64,000 bases of DNA from DATARR01 sp044868005 (GTDB lineage Bacteria > Acidobacteriota > Thermoanaerobaculia > Multivoradales > UBA5704): NCBI GenBank assembly GCA_044868005.1, contig JBIOVX010000245.1, forward strand, positions 52,836 through 116,835, read 5' to 3'. Both the position numbers and the translations under genes were made by a program. The notes beneath the pieces are model-generated. The model was not told the origin of the DNA. It saw only the letters and a list, made by a program, of their open reading frames with translations, and ran no database searches. Positions within the stretch are counted from its first letter, which is position 1. Every line of letters starts with the position of its first letter. Below are positions 48,117-56,908 of this stretch, one piece after another.

Positions 48117-48590
48117 ATGGAGGCGAGCGAGTTTCAGGGCAAGATCTCGAGATGGCGGCTGGAAGCAGAAATGAGCCAGGAGGATCTCGACAAGGCGTGC
48201 GGGTTCAAACCCGGCACCGTGGGACGTCTCGAGCAGGACAAGCTCCCGCTCGACGACGAAAGGCTCGTCAGGATTCTGATCTGTACAGACCGCGATCTCC
48301 TGTCGACCTTGGCAGAAAGTTACGGTGCGCTGTTCAAGAGACTGCAACCCCTCGAAGGCACCTTGAGAGCACGGTTCGGGAAGCCATCTCCTCCGCCGCC
48401 TCCCGATGAGGATGAAGAGTTCAGACGGGGGCTCGCGGCCATGCTCTCCGGACTGGAAATGGTCCTCAGGAAGGTGGGGAGGGTCTCAGATCGCAGGGCG
48501 ATGATCCTGGACCTTCTCACCGAGGCGGCCGCCAGAGACGCGCGCAGCGAGAAGCCCGCTCGCAAGCGGATAAGAAAGCCGCGGCGATAG
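48117..48590 (+). CDS. HTH (XRE-type) transcriptional regulator
   Basis: 157 residues. ISRWRLEAEMSQEDLDKACGFKPGTVGRLEQDKLPLDDERLVRILICTDRDL is an XRE-type helix-turn-helix (residues about 10-60). The rest is a Pro-rich linker (KPSPPPPPDEDEEFRRGL), a helix pair (AAMLSGLEMVLRKVGRVSDRRAMILDLLTEAAARD) and a basic tail (KPARKRIRKPRR). Ligand and targets unknown. A 239-bp AT-richer gap lies upstream. Confidence 0.75.
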   Translation: MEASEFQGKISRWRLEAEMSQEDLDKACGFKPGTVGRLEQDKLPLDDERLVRILICTDRDLLSTLAESYGALFKRLQPLEGTLRARFGKPSPPPPPDEDEEFRRGLAAMLSGLEMVLRKVGRVSDRRAMILDLLTEAAARDARSEKPARKRIRKPRR

Positions 48591-48721
48591 CAGGGCGAGC
48601 GTAAACCTGGCCGACTTGCTGCTACCACACTTCCAGGGCTTCGGGCGTCGATCGAGAGGCTTGACAACGCCCTCTCGGCGTAGATAGAGTTTTTGGGTAG
48701 CCAAAATTTAGTCTCCGGACA

Positions 48722-49540
48722 ATGAAAATCTTCCTGCCGCTCGCCGCCGTCCTCCTCGCCGCGCTTCCCGCCGGCGCCCAGGACGACGCGCCGATTCAGG
48801 ACAATTCCTTCCTCATCGAGGAGGCCTACAACCAGGAGTCGGGCGTGGTGCAGCACATCAACGCCTACTCCCGCGACGACGACAGCGGCGAGTGGGTCTA
48901 CACCTTCACCCAGGAATGGCCGCTCGGCGGCCTGCGCCACCAGCTCAGCTACTCGATCCCCTGGCTGCGCTCCGCGAGCCCGGCGGAGGACGGCTCGGGA
49001 GTGGGCGACGTCGGGGTCAACTATCGTCTGCAGCTCGTCGGCAGCGGCGAGGCTCCCGTCGCCTTCGCCCCCCGCTTCACGGTGCTCCTGCCCACCGGCG
49101 ATGACAAGAAAGGCCGCGCCGCGGGCTCGCCCGGCCTCCAGGTCAACCTGCCGCTGAGCGTCGCCCTGGGAGAGCGCTTCGTGACCCACACCAATCTCGG
49201 GGCGACCTACACTCCGAACGCTCACAATCCCGCTGGAGACAAGGCGGACGTCACGGTCTACAACTTCGGCCAGAGCTTCATCTGGCTGGCGCGCCCGAAG
49301 ATGAATCTCATGCTGGAGCTCGTCTATCTCAGCGGCCGGGAGATCACCGGGCCGGGCGCCACGGAGCAAGACGACAGCTTCTTCATCAACCCCGGCCTGC
49401 GCTGGGCGTGGGACCTGCCGAGCGGCCTGCAGATCGTTCCCGGCATCGCCGTCCCTCTCGGCGCCGGTCCCAGCTCGGGCGAACGCCAGATCTTCCTCTA
49501 CCTCAGCTTCGAGCACGCGTTCCGCCGCAGCGGCGGGTGA
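48722..49540 (+). CDS. Outer-membrane beta-barrel transporter-type protein
   Basis: 272 residues; signal peptide MKIFLPLAAVLLAALPAGAQ. Alternating strands such as WVYTFTQEWPLGGLRHQLSYSIPWLR, GDVGVNYRLQLVG, VAFAPRFTVLLPTGDDKKG, LQVNLPLSVALGERFVTHTNLGATYTP, KMNLMLELVYLSGREI and GLQIVPGIAVPLGAGP..., ending in F (HAFRR). This is the MetA-phenol-degradation/outer-membrane 'transporter' type. Function unknown; a porin-like or sensor barrel is likely. Confidence 0.78.
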   Translation: MKIFLPLAAVLLAALPAGAQDDAPIQDNSFLIEEAYNQESGVVQHINAYSRDDDSGEWVYTFTQEWPLGGLRHQLSYSIPWLRSASPAEDGSGVGDVGVNYRLQLVGSGEAPVAFAPRFTVLLPTGDDKKGRAAGSPGLQVNLPLSVALGERFVTHTNLGATYTPNAHNPAGDKADVTVYNFGQSFIWLARPKMNLMLELVYLSGREITGPGATEQDDSFFINPGLRWAWDLPSGLQIVPGIAVPLGAGPSSGERQIFLYLSFEHAFRRSGG

Positions 49541-49555
49541 GCGCGGACGCGGTCG

Positions 49556-50443
49556 TCACGGCTCCGGCGGCGCCGCGGGGATCCTGGCCTCGACGACGGC
49601 GGACCGCAGCATCGAGAGCGCGGCGTAGAGCACCACGAAGACGACCAGCCAGCGCATCGCGCCGAGGGGCAGCGACTTCACGATGAAGGCGGCGAGCAGC
49701 ACGGCCGGGACTCCGCCGAGCGCGAGGCCGAGGGTCGTGCGCAGGCTGTAGCGCTCGCCCTGGATGAACTTGGCGCTCCCCACCGGCATGAGGAAGGCGC
49801 AGGAGCCCATCATGATCGGGAAGGCAGCCTTTAGATTCATCCCCAACAGGCTCACCAGGATCATGCAGGGGCCGTAGAGCCCGACGCCGACCTCCATCAG
49901 CGCGCCGAGGGCGAAGTTGCCGGCGAGGCCCGCCCCGAGCTTCCAGCCGACGAGGCCTTCCGTGTTGCCGCTCGGCGGCGTCACCTGGAAGATCTGCAGC
50001 AGGAAGATCGTCGCCGCGGCGAGCAGCGCCAGGCCCATGCCGATCTGGATCTTGCGCCGCGAGGCCTTCGCCACGAACCCCGCTCCGAACCACGAGCCCA
50101 GGCAGGCGGCTACGATCATCAGCACGAGCGTGGTCATGTCGACCTTGACGATGGCGATGAAGATGTAGGCCTGGGCGAGCGTGGCGAGCGTGTGGCCGAC
50201 GTTCAGCGTACCCGGAATCTTTTCGTCGGGAACAAGGCTGCGCAGCTTGAGGATCGCCGTCGTGGGCGCAAAGGAGCCGATCCCCAGCGTGTCGAAGAAG
50301 CTGGTCACGAAGCCGAGCGCCGTCTCGAAGAAAGTGGGCTTGACCTCCCGGCCGCCGGCGCGGGCGCGCAGCACGGCTCGCGCCAGGACGACGACGTAGA
50401 GGACGCCGAAGACGCCGAGGGCGACGAAGAGAGCGAGTTTCAC
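49556..50443 (-). CDS. TauE/SafE-family membrane permease
   Basis: 295 residues, about eight membrane helices: LALFVALGVFGVLYVVVLA, TSFFDTLGIGSFAPTTAILKL (the conserved GIGSF motif), TTLVLMIVAACLGSWFGAGFV, LLAAATIFLLQIFQV and LGALMEVGVGLYGPCMILVSLLGMN. TauE/SafE proteins export sulfite, sulfoacetate or related anions; substrate cannot be named. Runs towards the barrel gene with a 15-bp gap, opposite strand. Confidence 0.9.
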   Translation of the reverse strand: MKLALFVALGVFGVLYVVVLARAVLRARAGGREVKPTFFETALGFVTSFFDTLGIGSFAPTTAILKLRSLVPDEKIPGTLNVGHTLATLAQAYIFIAIVKVDMTTLVLMIVAACLGSWFGAGFVAKASRRKIQIGMGLALLAAATIFLLQIFQVTPPSGNTEGLVGWKLGAGLAGNFALGALMEVGVGLYGPCMILVSLLGMNLKAAFPIMMGSCAFLMPVGSAKFIQGERYSLRTTLGLALGGVPAVLLAAFIVKSLPLGAMRWLVVFVVLYAALSMLRSAVVEARIPAAPPEP

Positions 50444-50595
50444 TGGATAGAGATCTTAACCCAGGCCGTGCCGAGGGGGCTCGCCTTCTCATTCTCCAGC
50501 CAGGCAGTCCTCTCCGGACCCTTTTTCGGACAGAATAGGCGCCGCATCGCCGCCGTACAACCCGAAATCGTCAAGGTCCACTTACGGGAGAGACT

Positions 50596-51957
50596 ATGGT
50601 CGAGTATGTCGAAGCGCTGATCGCGGAGGTGAAGGCGAAGAATCCCGCGGAACCGGAGTTCCATCAGGCCGTGCAGGAGGTGGCCGAGTCGCTGGCCCTC
50701 GTGCTCGACCGCCATCCCGAGTACCGGCACAACAAGATCCTCGAGCGCATCCTCGAGCCGGAGCGGGTGATCATGTTCCGCGTCCCCTGGCAGGACGACC
50801 GGGGGGAGATCCACGTCAATCGCGGCTTCCGCATCGAGATGAACAGCGCCATCGGACCCTACAAGGGAGGCCTGCGCTTCCATCCCTCCGTCAATCTCGG
50901 CATCCTCAAGTTCCTCGCCTTCGAGCAGGTGTTCAAGAACTCGCTCACCACTCTCCCCATGGGCGGCGGCAAGGGCGGCTCCGATTTCGATCCCAAGGGC
51001 AAGAGCGACCACGAGGTGATGCGCTTCTGCCAGAGCTTCATGAGCGAGCTCTTCCGCCACATCGGTCCCGACACGGACGTGCCGGCGGGCGACATCGGCG
51101 TCGGCGGGCGGGAGATCGGCTTTCTCTTCGGTCAGTACAAGCGGCTGCGCAACGATTTCACCGGGGTGCTCACCGGCAAAGGCCTGAATTGGGGCGGCTC
51201 GCTGATCCGTACCGAGGCCACCGGCTACGGCTGCGTCTACTTCGCCCAGGAGATGCTCGCCACGCGGAACCAGACGCTGGAAGGGAAGACCTGCCTGGTC
51301 TCGGGCAGCGGCAACGCGGCCCAGTTCACGGCGGAGAAGCTGATCGAGCTCGGCGCCAGGCCCGTCACCTTCTCCGACTCGAACGGCTACATCTACGACG
51401 AGCACGGCATCGACCGCGAGCGGCTGGACTTCGTCCTGGAGCTGAAGAACGTCCGCCGCGGACGGATCAAAGAGTACGCCGAGAAGTTCCCGTCGGCGGT
51501 CTACACCGACATCGATCCCAAGGCGGACCACAATCCGCTGTGGGACCACAAGGCCGACTGCGCCTTTCCCAGCGCGACGCAGAACGAGATCAACGGCAAG
51601 GACGCCGCGAACCTGCTGCGCAACGGCGTCTACGTGGTGGGCGAGGCGGCGAACATGCCGACCACGCTCGACGGCGTCCGTCAGTTCGTGGACGCCGGCA
51701 TCCTCTACGCTCCCGGCAAGGCCGCCAACGCCGGCGGCGTCGCCACCTCGGGCCTGGAGATGGCCCAGAACAGCATGCGCTACGGCTGGACCCGCGAAGA
51801 GGTGGACAACCGGCTGCAGATCATCATGAAGAGCATCCACCAGGCCTGCGTGCAGACGGCGGAGCGCTTCGGCACGCCCGGCAACTACGTCAACGGCGCC
51901 AATATCGCCGGCTTCCTCAAGGTGGCCGACGCGATGCTGGATCAGGGGTTGGTGTAA
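50596..51957 (+). CDS. gdhA: NADP-type glutamate dehydrogenase
   Basis: 453 residues, hexameric GDH: 2-oxoglutarate + NH3 + NADPH to glutamate. Catalytic block GPYKGGLRFHPSVNLGILKFLAFEQVFKNSLTTLPMGGGKGGSDFDPKGKSDHEVMRFCQSFM, with the lysines K in GGLRF and GGGKGG; nucleotide-binding GSGNAAQFTAEKL; C-terminal family tail. Long type (about 450) fits NADP-GDH. GGGAG SD in front. Ammonia assimilation in the cytoplasm. The ATP-grasp gene follows after 10 bp on the same strand, so they may be cotranscribed. Confidence 0.96.
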   Translation: MVEYVEALIAEVKAKNPAEPEFHQAVQEVAESLALVLDRHPEYRHNKILERILEPERVIMFRVPWQDDRGEIHVNRGFRIEMNSAIGPYKGGLRFHPSVNLGILKFLAFEQVFKNSLTTLPMGGGKGGSDFDPKGKSDHEVMRFCQSFMSELFRHIGPDTDVPAGDIGVGGREIGFLFGQYKRLRNDFTGVLTGKGLNWGGSLIRTEATGYGCVYFAQEMLATRNQTLEGKTCLVSGSGNAAQFTAEKLIELGARPVTFSDSNGYIYDEHGIDRERLDFVLELKNVRRGRIKEYAEKFPSAVYTDIDPKADHNPLWDHKADCAFPSATQNEINGKDAANLLRNGVYVVGEAANMPTTLDGVRQFVDAGILYAPGKAANAGGVATSGLEMAQNSMRYGWTREEVDNRLQIIMKSIHQACVQTAERFGTPGNYVNGANIAGFLKVADAMLDQGLV

Positions 51958-51967
51958 AACTATATCG

Positions 51968-54895
51968 ATGCGCTTCCACGACTACCAGGACCTGATGCGC
52001 TACCGCATCCTGCACGTCCTGCTGGTGGCGACGCCGTACGAGCGTTTCGTGCTGGAGGAGGCGGGCGAGCTCAGCGAGCGAATGCTGGGGGAGTTCCGCA
52101 ACCTGGACGTCCATTACGCGCCGGGCCTGACCGGCGTGTCCACCGGCACCGAGGCCCTGGAGCTCGTCCGCCGCGAGGAGAGCATCAACCTCGTCATCGC
52201 CACTCCGCGGGTGACGGACATGAGCCCCGAGCGGCTGGCCTTGCAGCTCCAGGCGATCCGCGATATTCCGGTCGTCCTCCTGGCGTGGGATCCCGCCGAG
52301 CTGAACGGTTTCGGACCCCGCGAGGGCTCTCCCATCGAACGGACGTTCCTCTGGCAGGGAGACGCCCGCATCCTGCAAGCCATCGTCAAGTCGGTGGAGG
52401 ACTGGCGCAACGTCGAGCACGACACGCGGTCGGTGGGCGTGCAGGTGATCCTGCTCATCGAGGACAACGTCCGCCACTACTCCTCGTTCCTGCCGTCGAT
52501 GTACTCGGAGCTGCTGGAGCACTCGCAGCGGGTGATCGCCGAGGGGCTGAACCTCTCGCAGAAGATCCTGCGCATGCGGGCGCGGCCGAAGGTCCTCCTC
52601 TGCACCACTTTCGAGGAAGCCCTGCGGGCCTTCCAAAGCTTCGCCGACGACGTGCTCGGCATCATCTCGGACGTGGAGTTTCCGTTCAAACCCGGCAGCA
52701 CGCCGGCGCTGGAGGCGGGGCTGCGCTTCGCGGAGACCGTGCGCGCCACCTATCAGGACATCCCGATCGTCCTCCACTCCACGAAACCCGAGAACGCGAA
52801 GCTGGCCCGCCAGGTGCGCGCCGAGTTCCTGCTCAAGGGCGCTCCGCACCTGCTCGAGGACCTGCGCAAGGTCATGGTGCAGGACTTCGGCTTCGGGCCG
52901 TTCGTCTTTCGCCATGAGAACGAGGAGCCTGTAGACCGGGCGGACGACCTGCGGAGCCTGGAGGAGAAGCTGCGGACGATCCCCGAGGACTCGCTGCTCT
53001 ATCACGGCCGGCGGAATCACTTCTCCCGCTGGTTGAAGGCGCGCACGGAGTTCGCCCTCGCCCACGCCCTGCGGCCGCGCCAACTGGAGGACTACGGCAA
53101 CGAGCCGGAGAAGCTGCGCGCGGACCTGATCCAGGCCATCGCCGACTACCGCTTCGAGCGCGACCAGTCGGTGGTGGCGGACTTCGACCGCGAGACGTTC
53201 GACTTCGGCAGCGACTTCTACCGCATCGGCGGCGGCTCGCTGGGAGGCAAGGCCCGCGGGCTCGCCTTCGTGCGCCGGCTGATCTCGACGCACGGGCTGC
53301 GCCGGCGCTTCCCTGGCGTGCGCATCGCCATCCCGACCACGGCGGTGCTGGGGACGGACGTCTTCGACTCCTTCCTGGATGCCAACAACCTCCGCTCGTT
53401 CGCCATCGATTGCGAGGACGACGAGGAGCTCTGGCGTCGCTTCCGCGACACTCCCTTCCCGGAGGAGGCGGAGCGGGACCTCACGGCGTTCCTCGAGAGG
53501 GTCCGGCAGCCTCTTGCCGTGCGTTCCTCCAGCCTGCTGGAAGATTCGTTCTACCAACCCTTCACGGGCGTGTACGACACGCTGATGGTGCGCAACAACG
53601 CCTGGAGCGTGGCCGAGCGGGTGACGCAGGCCGAGCTGGCGATCAAGCGCGTCTGGGCCTCCGCCTTCTCGCAACACACCAAGGCCTACTTTCAGGCGAC
53701 GGCGTTCCGCCTCGAAGAGGAAAAGATGGCGGTGATGCTGCAGATGATCGTCGGCGCTCCCCACGGCCCGCGCTTCTACCCCGACATCTCCGGTGTGGCG
53801 CGCTCGCACAACTTCTATCCCTCGGCGCCGATGACGGCGGAGGACGGCATCGCCGCCGTGGCGCTGGGGCTCGGCCGCGCCATCGTCGAAGGCGGCGCCT
53901 GCCTGCGCTTCTGCCCGCGCTATCCGCTCCACGTGCCGCAGCTCTCGTCCGTGGCCGAGGCCCTGGAGAGCACCCAGCGGGAGCTCTGGGCCCTGCGCCT
54001 CACGGGAGAGGACGAGCTCGCCATGCGCGAGGAGGCCTTCGGGCTGGACGCGGCCGAGAAGGACGGCACCCTGGGCCGCGTGGGCTCCACCTACTCGCCG
54101 GAGAACGACGCCATCTACGACGGGCTCTCCCGCGCCGGCACGCGCCTCGTCACCTTCGCGCCCATCCTCAAGCAGGGCCTCTTCCCGCTGGCGGAGATCC
54201 TGCGCACGCTCCTCGCCGCCGGGCAGGAAGGCGTGGGATCGCCGGTGGAGATCGAGTTCGCGGTCAACCTCGACGTGCCGCGAGGACAGCCGCGGGAATT
54301 CGGTTTCCTGCAAGTGCGCCCGCTGGCCCTGGCGCGCGAGTCCGAGGCGATCGAGCTGGGCGAGGTGGAACCCGGCGCCATCCTGTGCGCCAGCCAGCGG
54401 GTGCTGGGCAACGGCCGGCTCGAAGGCATCCGCGATCTCGTGGTGGTGGACTTCCAGCGCTTCGAGCGGGCGCGCAGCCGGGAAGCGGCGATGGAGATCG
54501 GCAAGCTCAACGGCAAGCTCTTCGCCGCGGCGAGGCCCTACGTGCTCATCGGCGTCGGACGGTGGGGCTCGCGGGATCCGTGGCTCGGCATTCCCGTGAC
54601 CTGGGATCAGGTGGCGGGAGCGAAGGTCATCGTCGAAGCGGGCCTCCGCGATCTCAAGGTGACGCCCTCCCAGGGCAGCCACTTCTTCCAGAACCTGACC
54701 TCGTTCAACGTCGGCTACTTCACCATCGACTCTGAAGACGGCAAAGGCCGCATCGATTGGGACTGGCTGGAAGCCCAGCCCGCCGAGAGCGACGAGGCCC
54801 ACGTCCGCCACCTGCGCCTCGCCGAGCCGCTGCTGATCAAGATGAACGGCACGAAAGGCGAGGGCGTGATCCTCAAGCCGGCACGATCTGCCTGA
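51968..54895 (+). CDS. PEP-synthase/PPDK-type ATP-grasp protein with two receiver-like domains
   Basis: 975 residues. First receiver-like stretch (about 13-130) and a second (about 158-290) with ILLIEDN, GIISDVEFPFKPG (Asp in SDVEF) and AEFLLKGAP, matching the D-D-K plan of response regulators. Then a PPDK N-terminal ATP-grasp domain: IGGGSLGGKARGLAFVRRL (about 418-437), TTAVLGTDVF, AVRSSSLLEDSFYQPFTGVYDTLMV (about 516) and VGRWGSRDPWLG near the end. No swivelling His domain or PEP barrel follows. Its 3' end overlaps the LpxC gene by 23 bp. Probably a regulatory or specialised phosphotransferase. Confidence 0.85.
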   Translation: MRFHDYQDLMRYRILHVLLVATPYERFVLEEAGELSERMLGEFRNLDVHYAPGLTGVSTGTEALELVRREESINLVIATPRVTDMSPERLALQLQAIRDIPVVLLAWDPAELNGFGPREGSPIERTFLWQGDARILQAIVKSVEDWRNVEHDTRSVGVQVILLIEDNVRHYSSFLPSMYSELLEHSQRVIAEGLNLSQKILRMRARPKVLLCTTFEEALRAFQSFADDVLGIISDVEFPFKPGSTPALEAGLRFAETVRATYQDIPIVLHSTKPENAKLARQVRAEFLLKGAPHLLEDLRKVMVQDFGFGPFVFRHENEEPVDRADDLRSLEEKLRTIPEDSLLYHGRRNHFSRWLKARTEFALAHALRPRQLEDYGNEPEKLRADLIQAIADYRFERDQSVVADFDRETFDFGSDFYRIGGGSLGGKARGLAFVRRLISTHGLRRRFPGVRIAIPTTAVLGTDVFDSFLDANNLRSFAIDCEDDEELWRRFRDTPFPEEAERDLTAFLERVRQPLAVRSSSLLEDSFYQPFTGVYDTLMVRNNAWSVAERVTQAELAIKRVWASAFSQHTKAYFQATAFRLEEEKMAVMLQMIVGAPHGPRFYPDISGVARSHNFYPSAPMTAEDGIAAVALGLGRAIVEGGACLRFCPRYPLHVPQLSSVAEALESTQRELWALRLTGEDELAMREEAFGLDAAEKDGTLGRVGSTYSPENDAIYDGLSRAGTRLVTFAPILKQGLFPLAEILRTLLAAGQEGVGSPVEIEFAVNLDVPRGQPREFGFLQVRPLALARESEAIELGEVEPGAILCASQRVLGNGRLEGIRDLVVVDFQRFERARSREAAMEIGKLNGKLFAAARPYVLIGVGRWGSRDPWLGIPVTWDQVAGAKVIVEAGLRDLKVTPSQGSHFFQNLTSFNVGYFTIDSEDGKGRIDWDWLEAQPAESDEAHVRHLRLAEPLLIKMNGTKGEGVILKPARSA

Positions 54896-56156
54896 GCAGA
54901 GCGATGTTGTCCCGGTGCCCTGTCAGGCGCGCCGTGACCTTGCCGCGCATGGGGTACCCCAACAGGTACAGGTCGCCGATGATGTCGAGGATCTTGTGGC
55001 GGGCGAACTCGTCCGGGAAGCGCAGCTCGGTGTTGATGACCTCGTCCTCGCCCACCAGGATGAAGTTGTCGAGCCGGCCGCCCGAGCCCAGGCCGAGCTC
55101 GTTCATCATCTTGAGATCCTTCATGAAGCCGAAGGTGCGGGCCGGCGCGATCTCCCGCTTGTAGGCCTCCGCCGAGGTCAGCGCGAACTCGTAAGACTGC
55201 TCGCCCACCGGCGGCGGGTAGCGCAGGAGATAGGAGACGGAGAAGCCTTCCGCCGGCTCGATCGCCAGCAGCTTCTCGCCGTTGCCGTTCACCTCGTAGC
55301 GGCGGTCGATGACCACCTCCCGCTGCGGCTCCTCCTGCTCGGCCACGCCGACCTCCTCCAGCAGCCTGCAGAACTCGAGGGCCGAGCCGTCGAGCACCGG
55401 GATCTCTCCGTGCACTTTGATCAGGAGGTTGCCGATGCCGTAGGCGTGGAGCGCCGAGAGGAGGTGCTCGACGGTACGGATGCTCTCGCCGTCGGCGGCG
55501 AGCGTGGTGGCGTAGTCCGTGTCCGCGACGGCGCGGACGTGGGCGGGGATCTCCACGCCGGTCGGCAGCGTCACGAAATGGACGCCGCTGTTCTCGGGCA
55601 GGGGCTGGAGCGCCATGCCGGTGCGCTGGCCCGAGTGGAGCCCCAGGCCGTAGACCACGGTCGAGTGCCGGAGGGTGCGCTGGCGGCGGCCGGTCTCGGC
55701 GAGGAGCGGCAGGGCCGGGGGAGCTTCGAGCCGGCGCTCGCGGTCCCGCGTGTGGTCCGGCACGACGTCGACGGCACCGGGCTGGAAGGAGCGCCTGAAA
55801 GCGAGGGCGCCGGCCGCCGCGTCCACCGCCCGCTTGTACGACAGCGGCTTCTCCAGATAGTCGTAGGCGCCCATCTTGATCGCCTTGACCGCGGTCGCCG
55901 TAGTGCCGTGCCCGGACATCATGACCACGGCGGCCGTGGGATCCGCCTGCCGCAAAGCCTGCAAGGTCTCCAGGCCGTCGCGGTCGGCCAGCCAGATGTC
56001 CAGAAAGACGACCGCCGGCTGCTTCTCCTCGTAAAGGGTGAGGGCCTCCTCGCCGCTGGTGGTGGCGAGCGTCGCATAACCCTCGTCGGAGAGGATGCCT
56101 CCCAGGGTGGAGAGAATCCCCGGCTCGTCGTCCACGATCAAAATCAAGTCAGACAT
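54873..56156 (-). CDS. lpxC: Response-regulator receiver fused to LpxC (UDP-3-O-acyl-GlcNAc deacetylase)
   Basis: 427 residues from ATG 56156. Residues 1-120 are a receiver: LILIVDDEPG, phosphoacceptor Asp53 (VVFLDIWLADRDG), VVMMSGHGTTATAVKAIKMGAYDYLEKPL with Lys103. A linker of about 40 residues (RRSFQPGAVDVVPDHTRDRERRLEAPPALPLLAETGRR) leads to LpxC (about 161-427): STVVYGLGLHSGQ, RTVEHLLSALHAYGIGN (E230, H231), PVLDGSA, ARTFGF, FARHKILDIIGDLYLLG (H387, D391) and LTGHRDN (H414), so the zinc and catalytic residues are all present. It catalyses the committed step of lipid A synthesis; phosphorylation control is inferred from the fusion. Confidence 0.95.
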   Translation of the reverse strand: MSDLILIVDDEPGILSTLGGILSDEGYATLATTSGEEALTLYEEKQPAVVFLDIWLADRDGLETLQALRQADPTAAVVMMSGHGTTATAVKAIKMGAYDYLEKPLSYKRAVDAAAGALAFRRSFQPGAVDVVPDHTRDRERRLEAPPALPLLAETGRRQRTLRHSTVVYGLGLHSGQRTGMALQPLPENSGVHFVTLPTGVEIPAHVRAVADTDYATTLAADGESIRTVEHLLSALHAYGIGNLLIKVHGEIPVLDGSALEFCRLLEEVGVAEQEEPQREVVIDRRYEVNGNGEKLLAIEPAEGFSVSYLLRYPPPVGEQSYEFALTSAEAYKREIAPARTFGFMKDLKMMNELGLGSGGRLDNFILVGEDEVINTELRFPDEFARHKILDIIGDLYLLGYPMRGKVTARLTGHRDNIALLRQIVPA

Positions 56157-56224
56157 GAAACCCCTCACAAGTCGGCGCGTAAGGATAGCAGGAGTTCACG
56201 GGCACCTTGAAAGGAAGGCTTCCC

Positions 56225-56764
56225 ATGACGCCACAAAACCTTCTCCTCTGCCGTAACTTTGCGCAGAAGATGATCAATGAGCGCGACCTCTCTTCAGCTC
56301 CCCAGTTCATCGCCGCCGACTCCGTCCATCACGAATTCGGCGACGTGCCGTCCGAATTCCAGCGCGGACCGCGAGCGATGGCGCAGTTCCTCAACCTCTA
56401 TCTGCGCGCGTTTCCGGACCTCCGGCTGACCTTCGAAGATGCGCTGGCCGACCGCGACCGGGTGGTGACCCGCTGGCGCCTGGAAGGCACCCACAACGGT
56501 CCGCTGATGGGCATCGCACCGTCCGGCCGGCGGATCGGCATCGAAGGCATCCGTATCGACCGGGTCGAGAACGGCAAGATCGCGGAGAGCTGGATGCAGA
56601 TGGACACCATGGGCCTGCTGGAGCAGATCGGGGCCCTTCCCCAAGTTGCGCCGCGAGCCGCTGCGCGAGATGCCGCGAGAGACCTCGGAGCTGCGGGAAA
56701 CCCGTTTCGTGGCCTGAGCGCGCCAAGGTATGCGCACATGGACATCAAGACTGTCCGTCCATGA
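56225..56764 (+). CDS. SnoaL-like polyketide-cyclase-type protein, copy 1 (frameshifted C-terminus)
   Basis: SnoaL/ester-cyclase fold, about 65% or more identical by eye to two neighbours. Residues 1-137: NLLLCRNFAQKMINERDLSSAPQFIAADSVHHEFGDVP..., RAMAQFLNLYLRAFPDLRLTFEDALADRDRVVTRWRLEGTHNGPLMGIAPSGRRIGIEGIRIDRVENGKIAESWMQMD. After QIGALP the frame shifts: CCCC (about 56639-56642) instead of CCC, so the copy ends QVAPRAAARDA and on rather than KLRREPLRE. Corrected, it would stop at 56717. AAAGGAAGG SD. Small ligand-binding or cyclase role unknown. Confidence 0.78.
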   Translation: MTPQNLLLCRNFAQKMINERDLSSAPQFIAADSVHHEFGDVPSEFQRGPRAMAQFLNLYLRAFPDLRLTFEDALADRDRVVTRWRLEGTHNGPLMGIAPSGRRIGIEGIRIDRVENGKIAESWMQMDTMGLLEQIGALPQVAPRAAARDAARDLGAAGNPFRGLSAPRYAHMDIKTVRP

Positions 56765-56908
56765 TGACTCGTCGTCCTGTTTTGGCAACATCCCTGACGG
56801 CCGGGCTCCTCGGCGAAGACGCACGAGGGACCTGGTATGACCTGTGCTGGAGGAGAGCCGCAGCCGTATCTTCGACAGTCGCGAGGGCGCCTACAGAAGG
56901 GGGACCCG

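Noticed and set aside
51917..54811. 964-codon minus-strand frame opposite the ATP-grasp gene
   Set aside because: Antisense shadow; low-complexity Glu/Arg/Leu composition and no SD.
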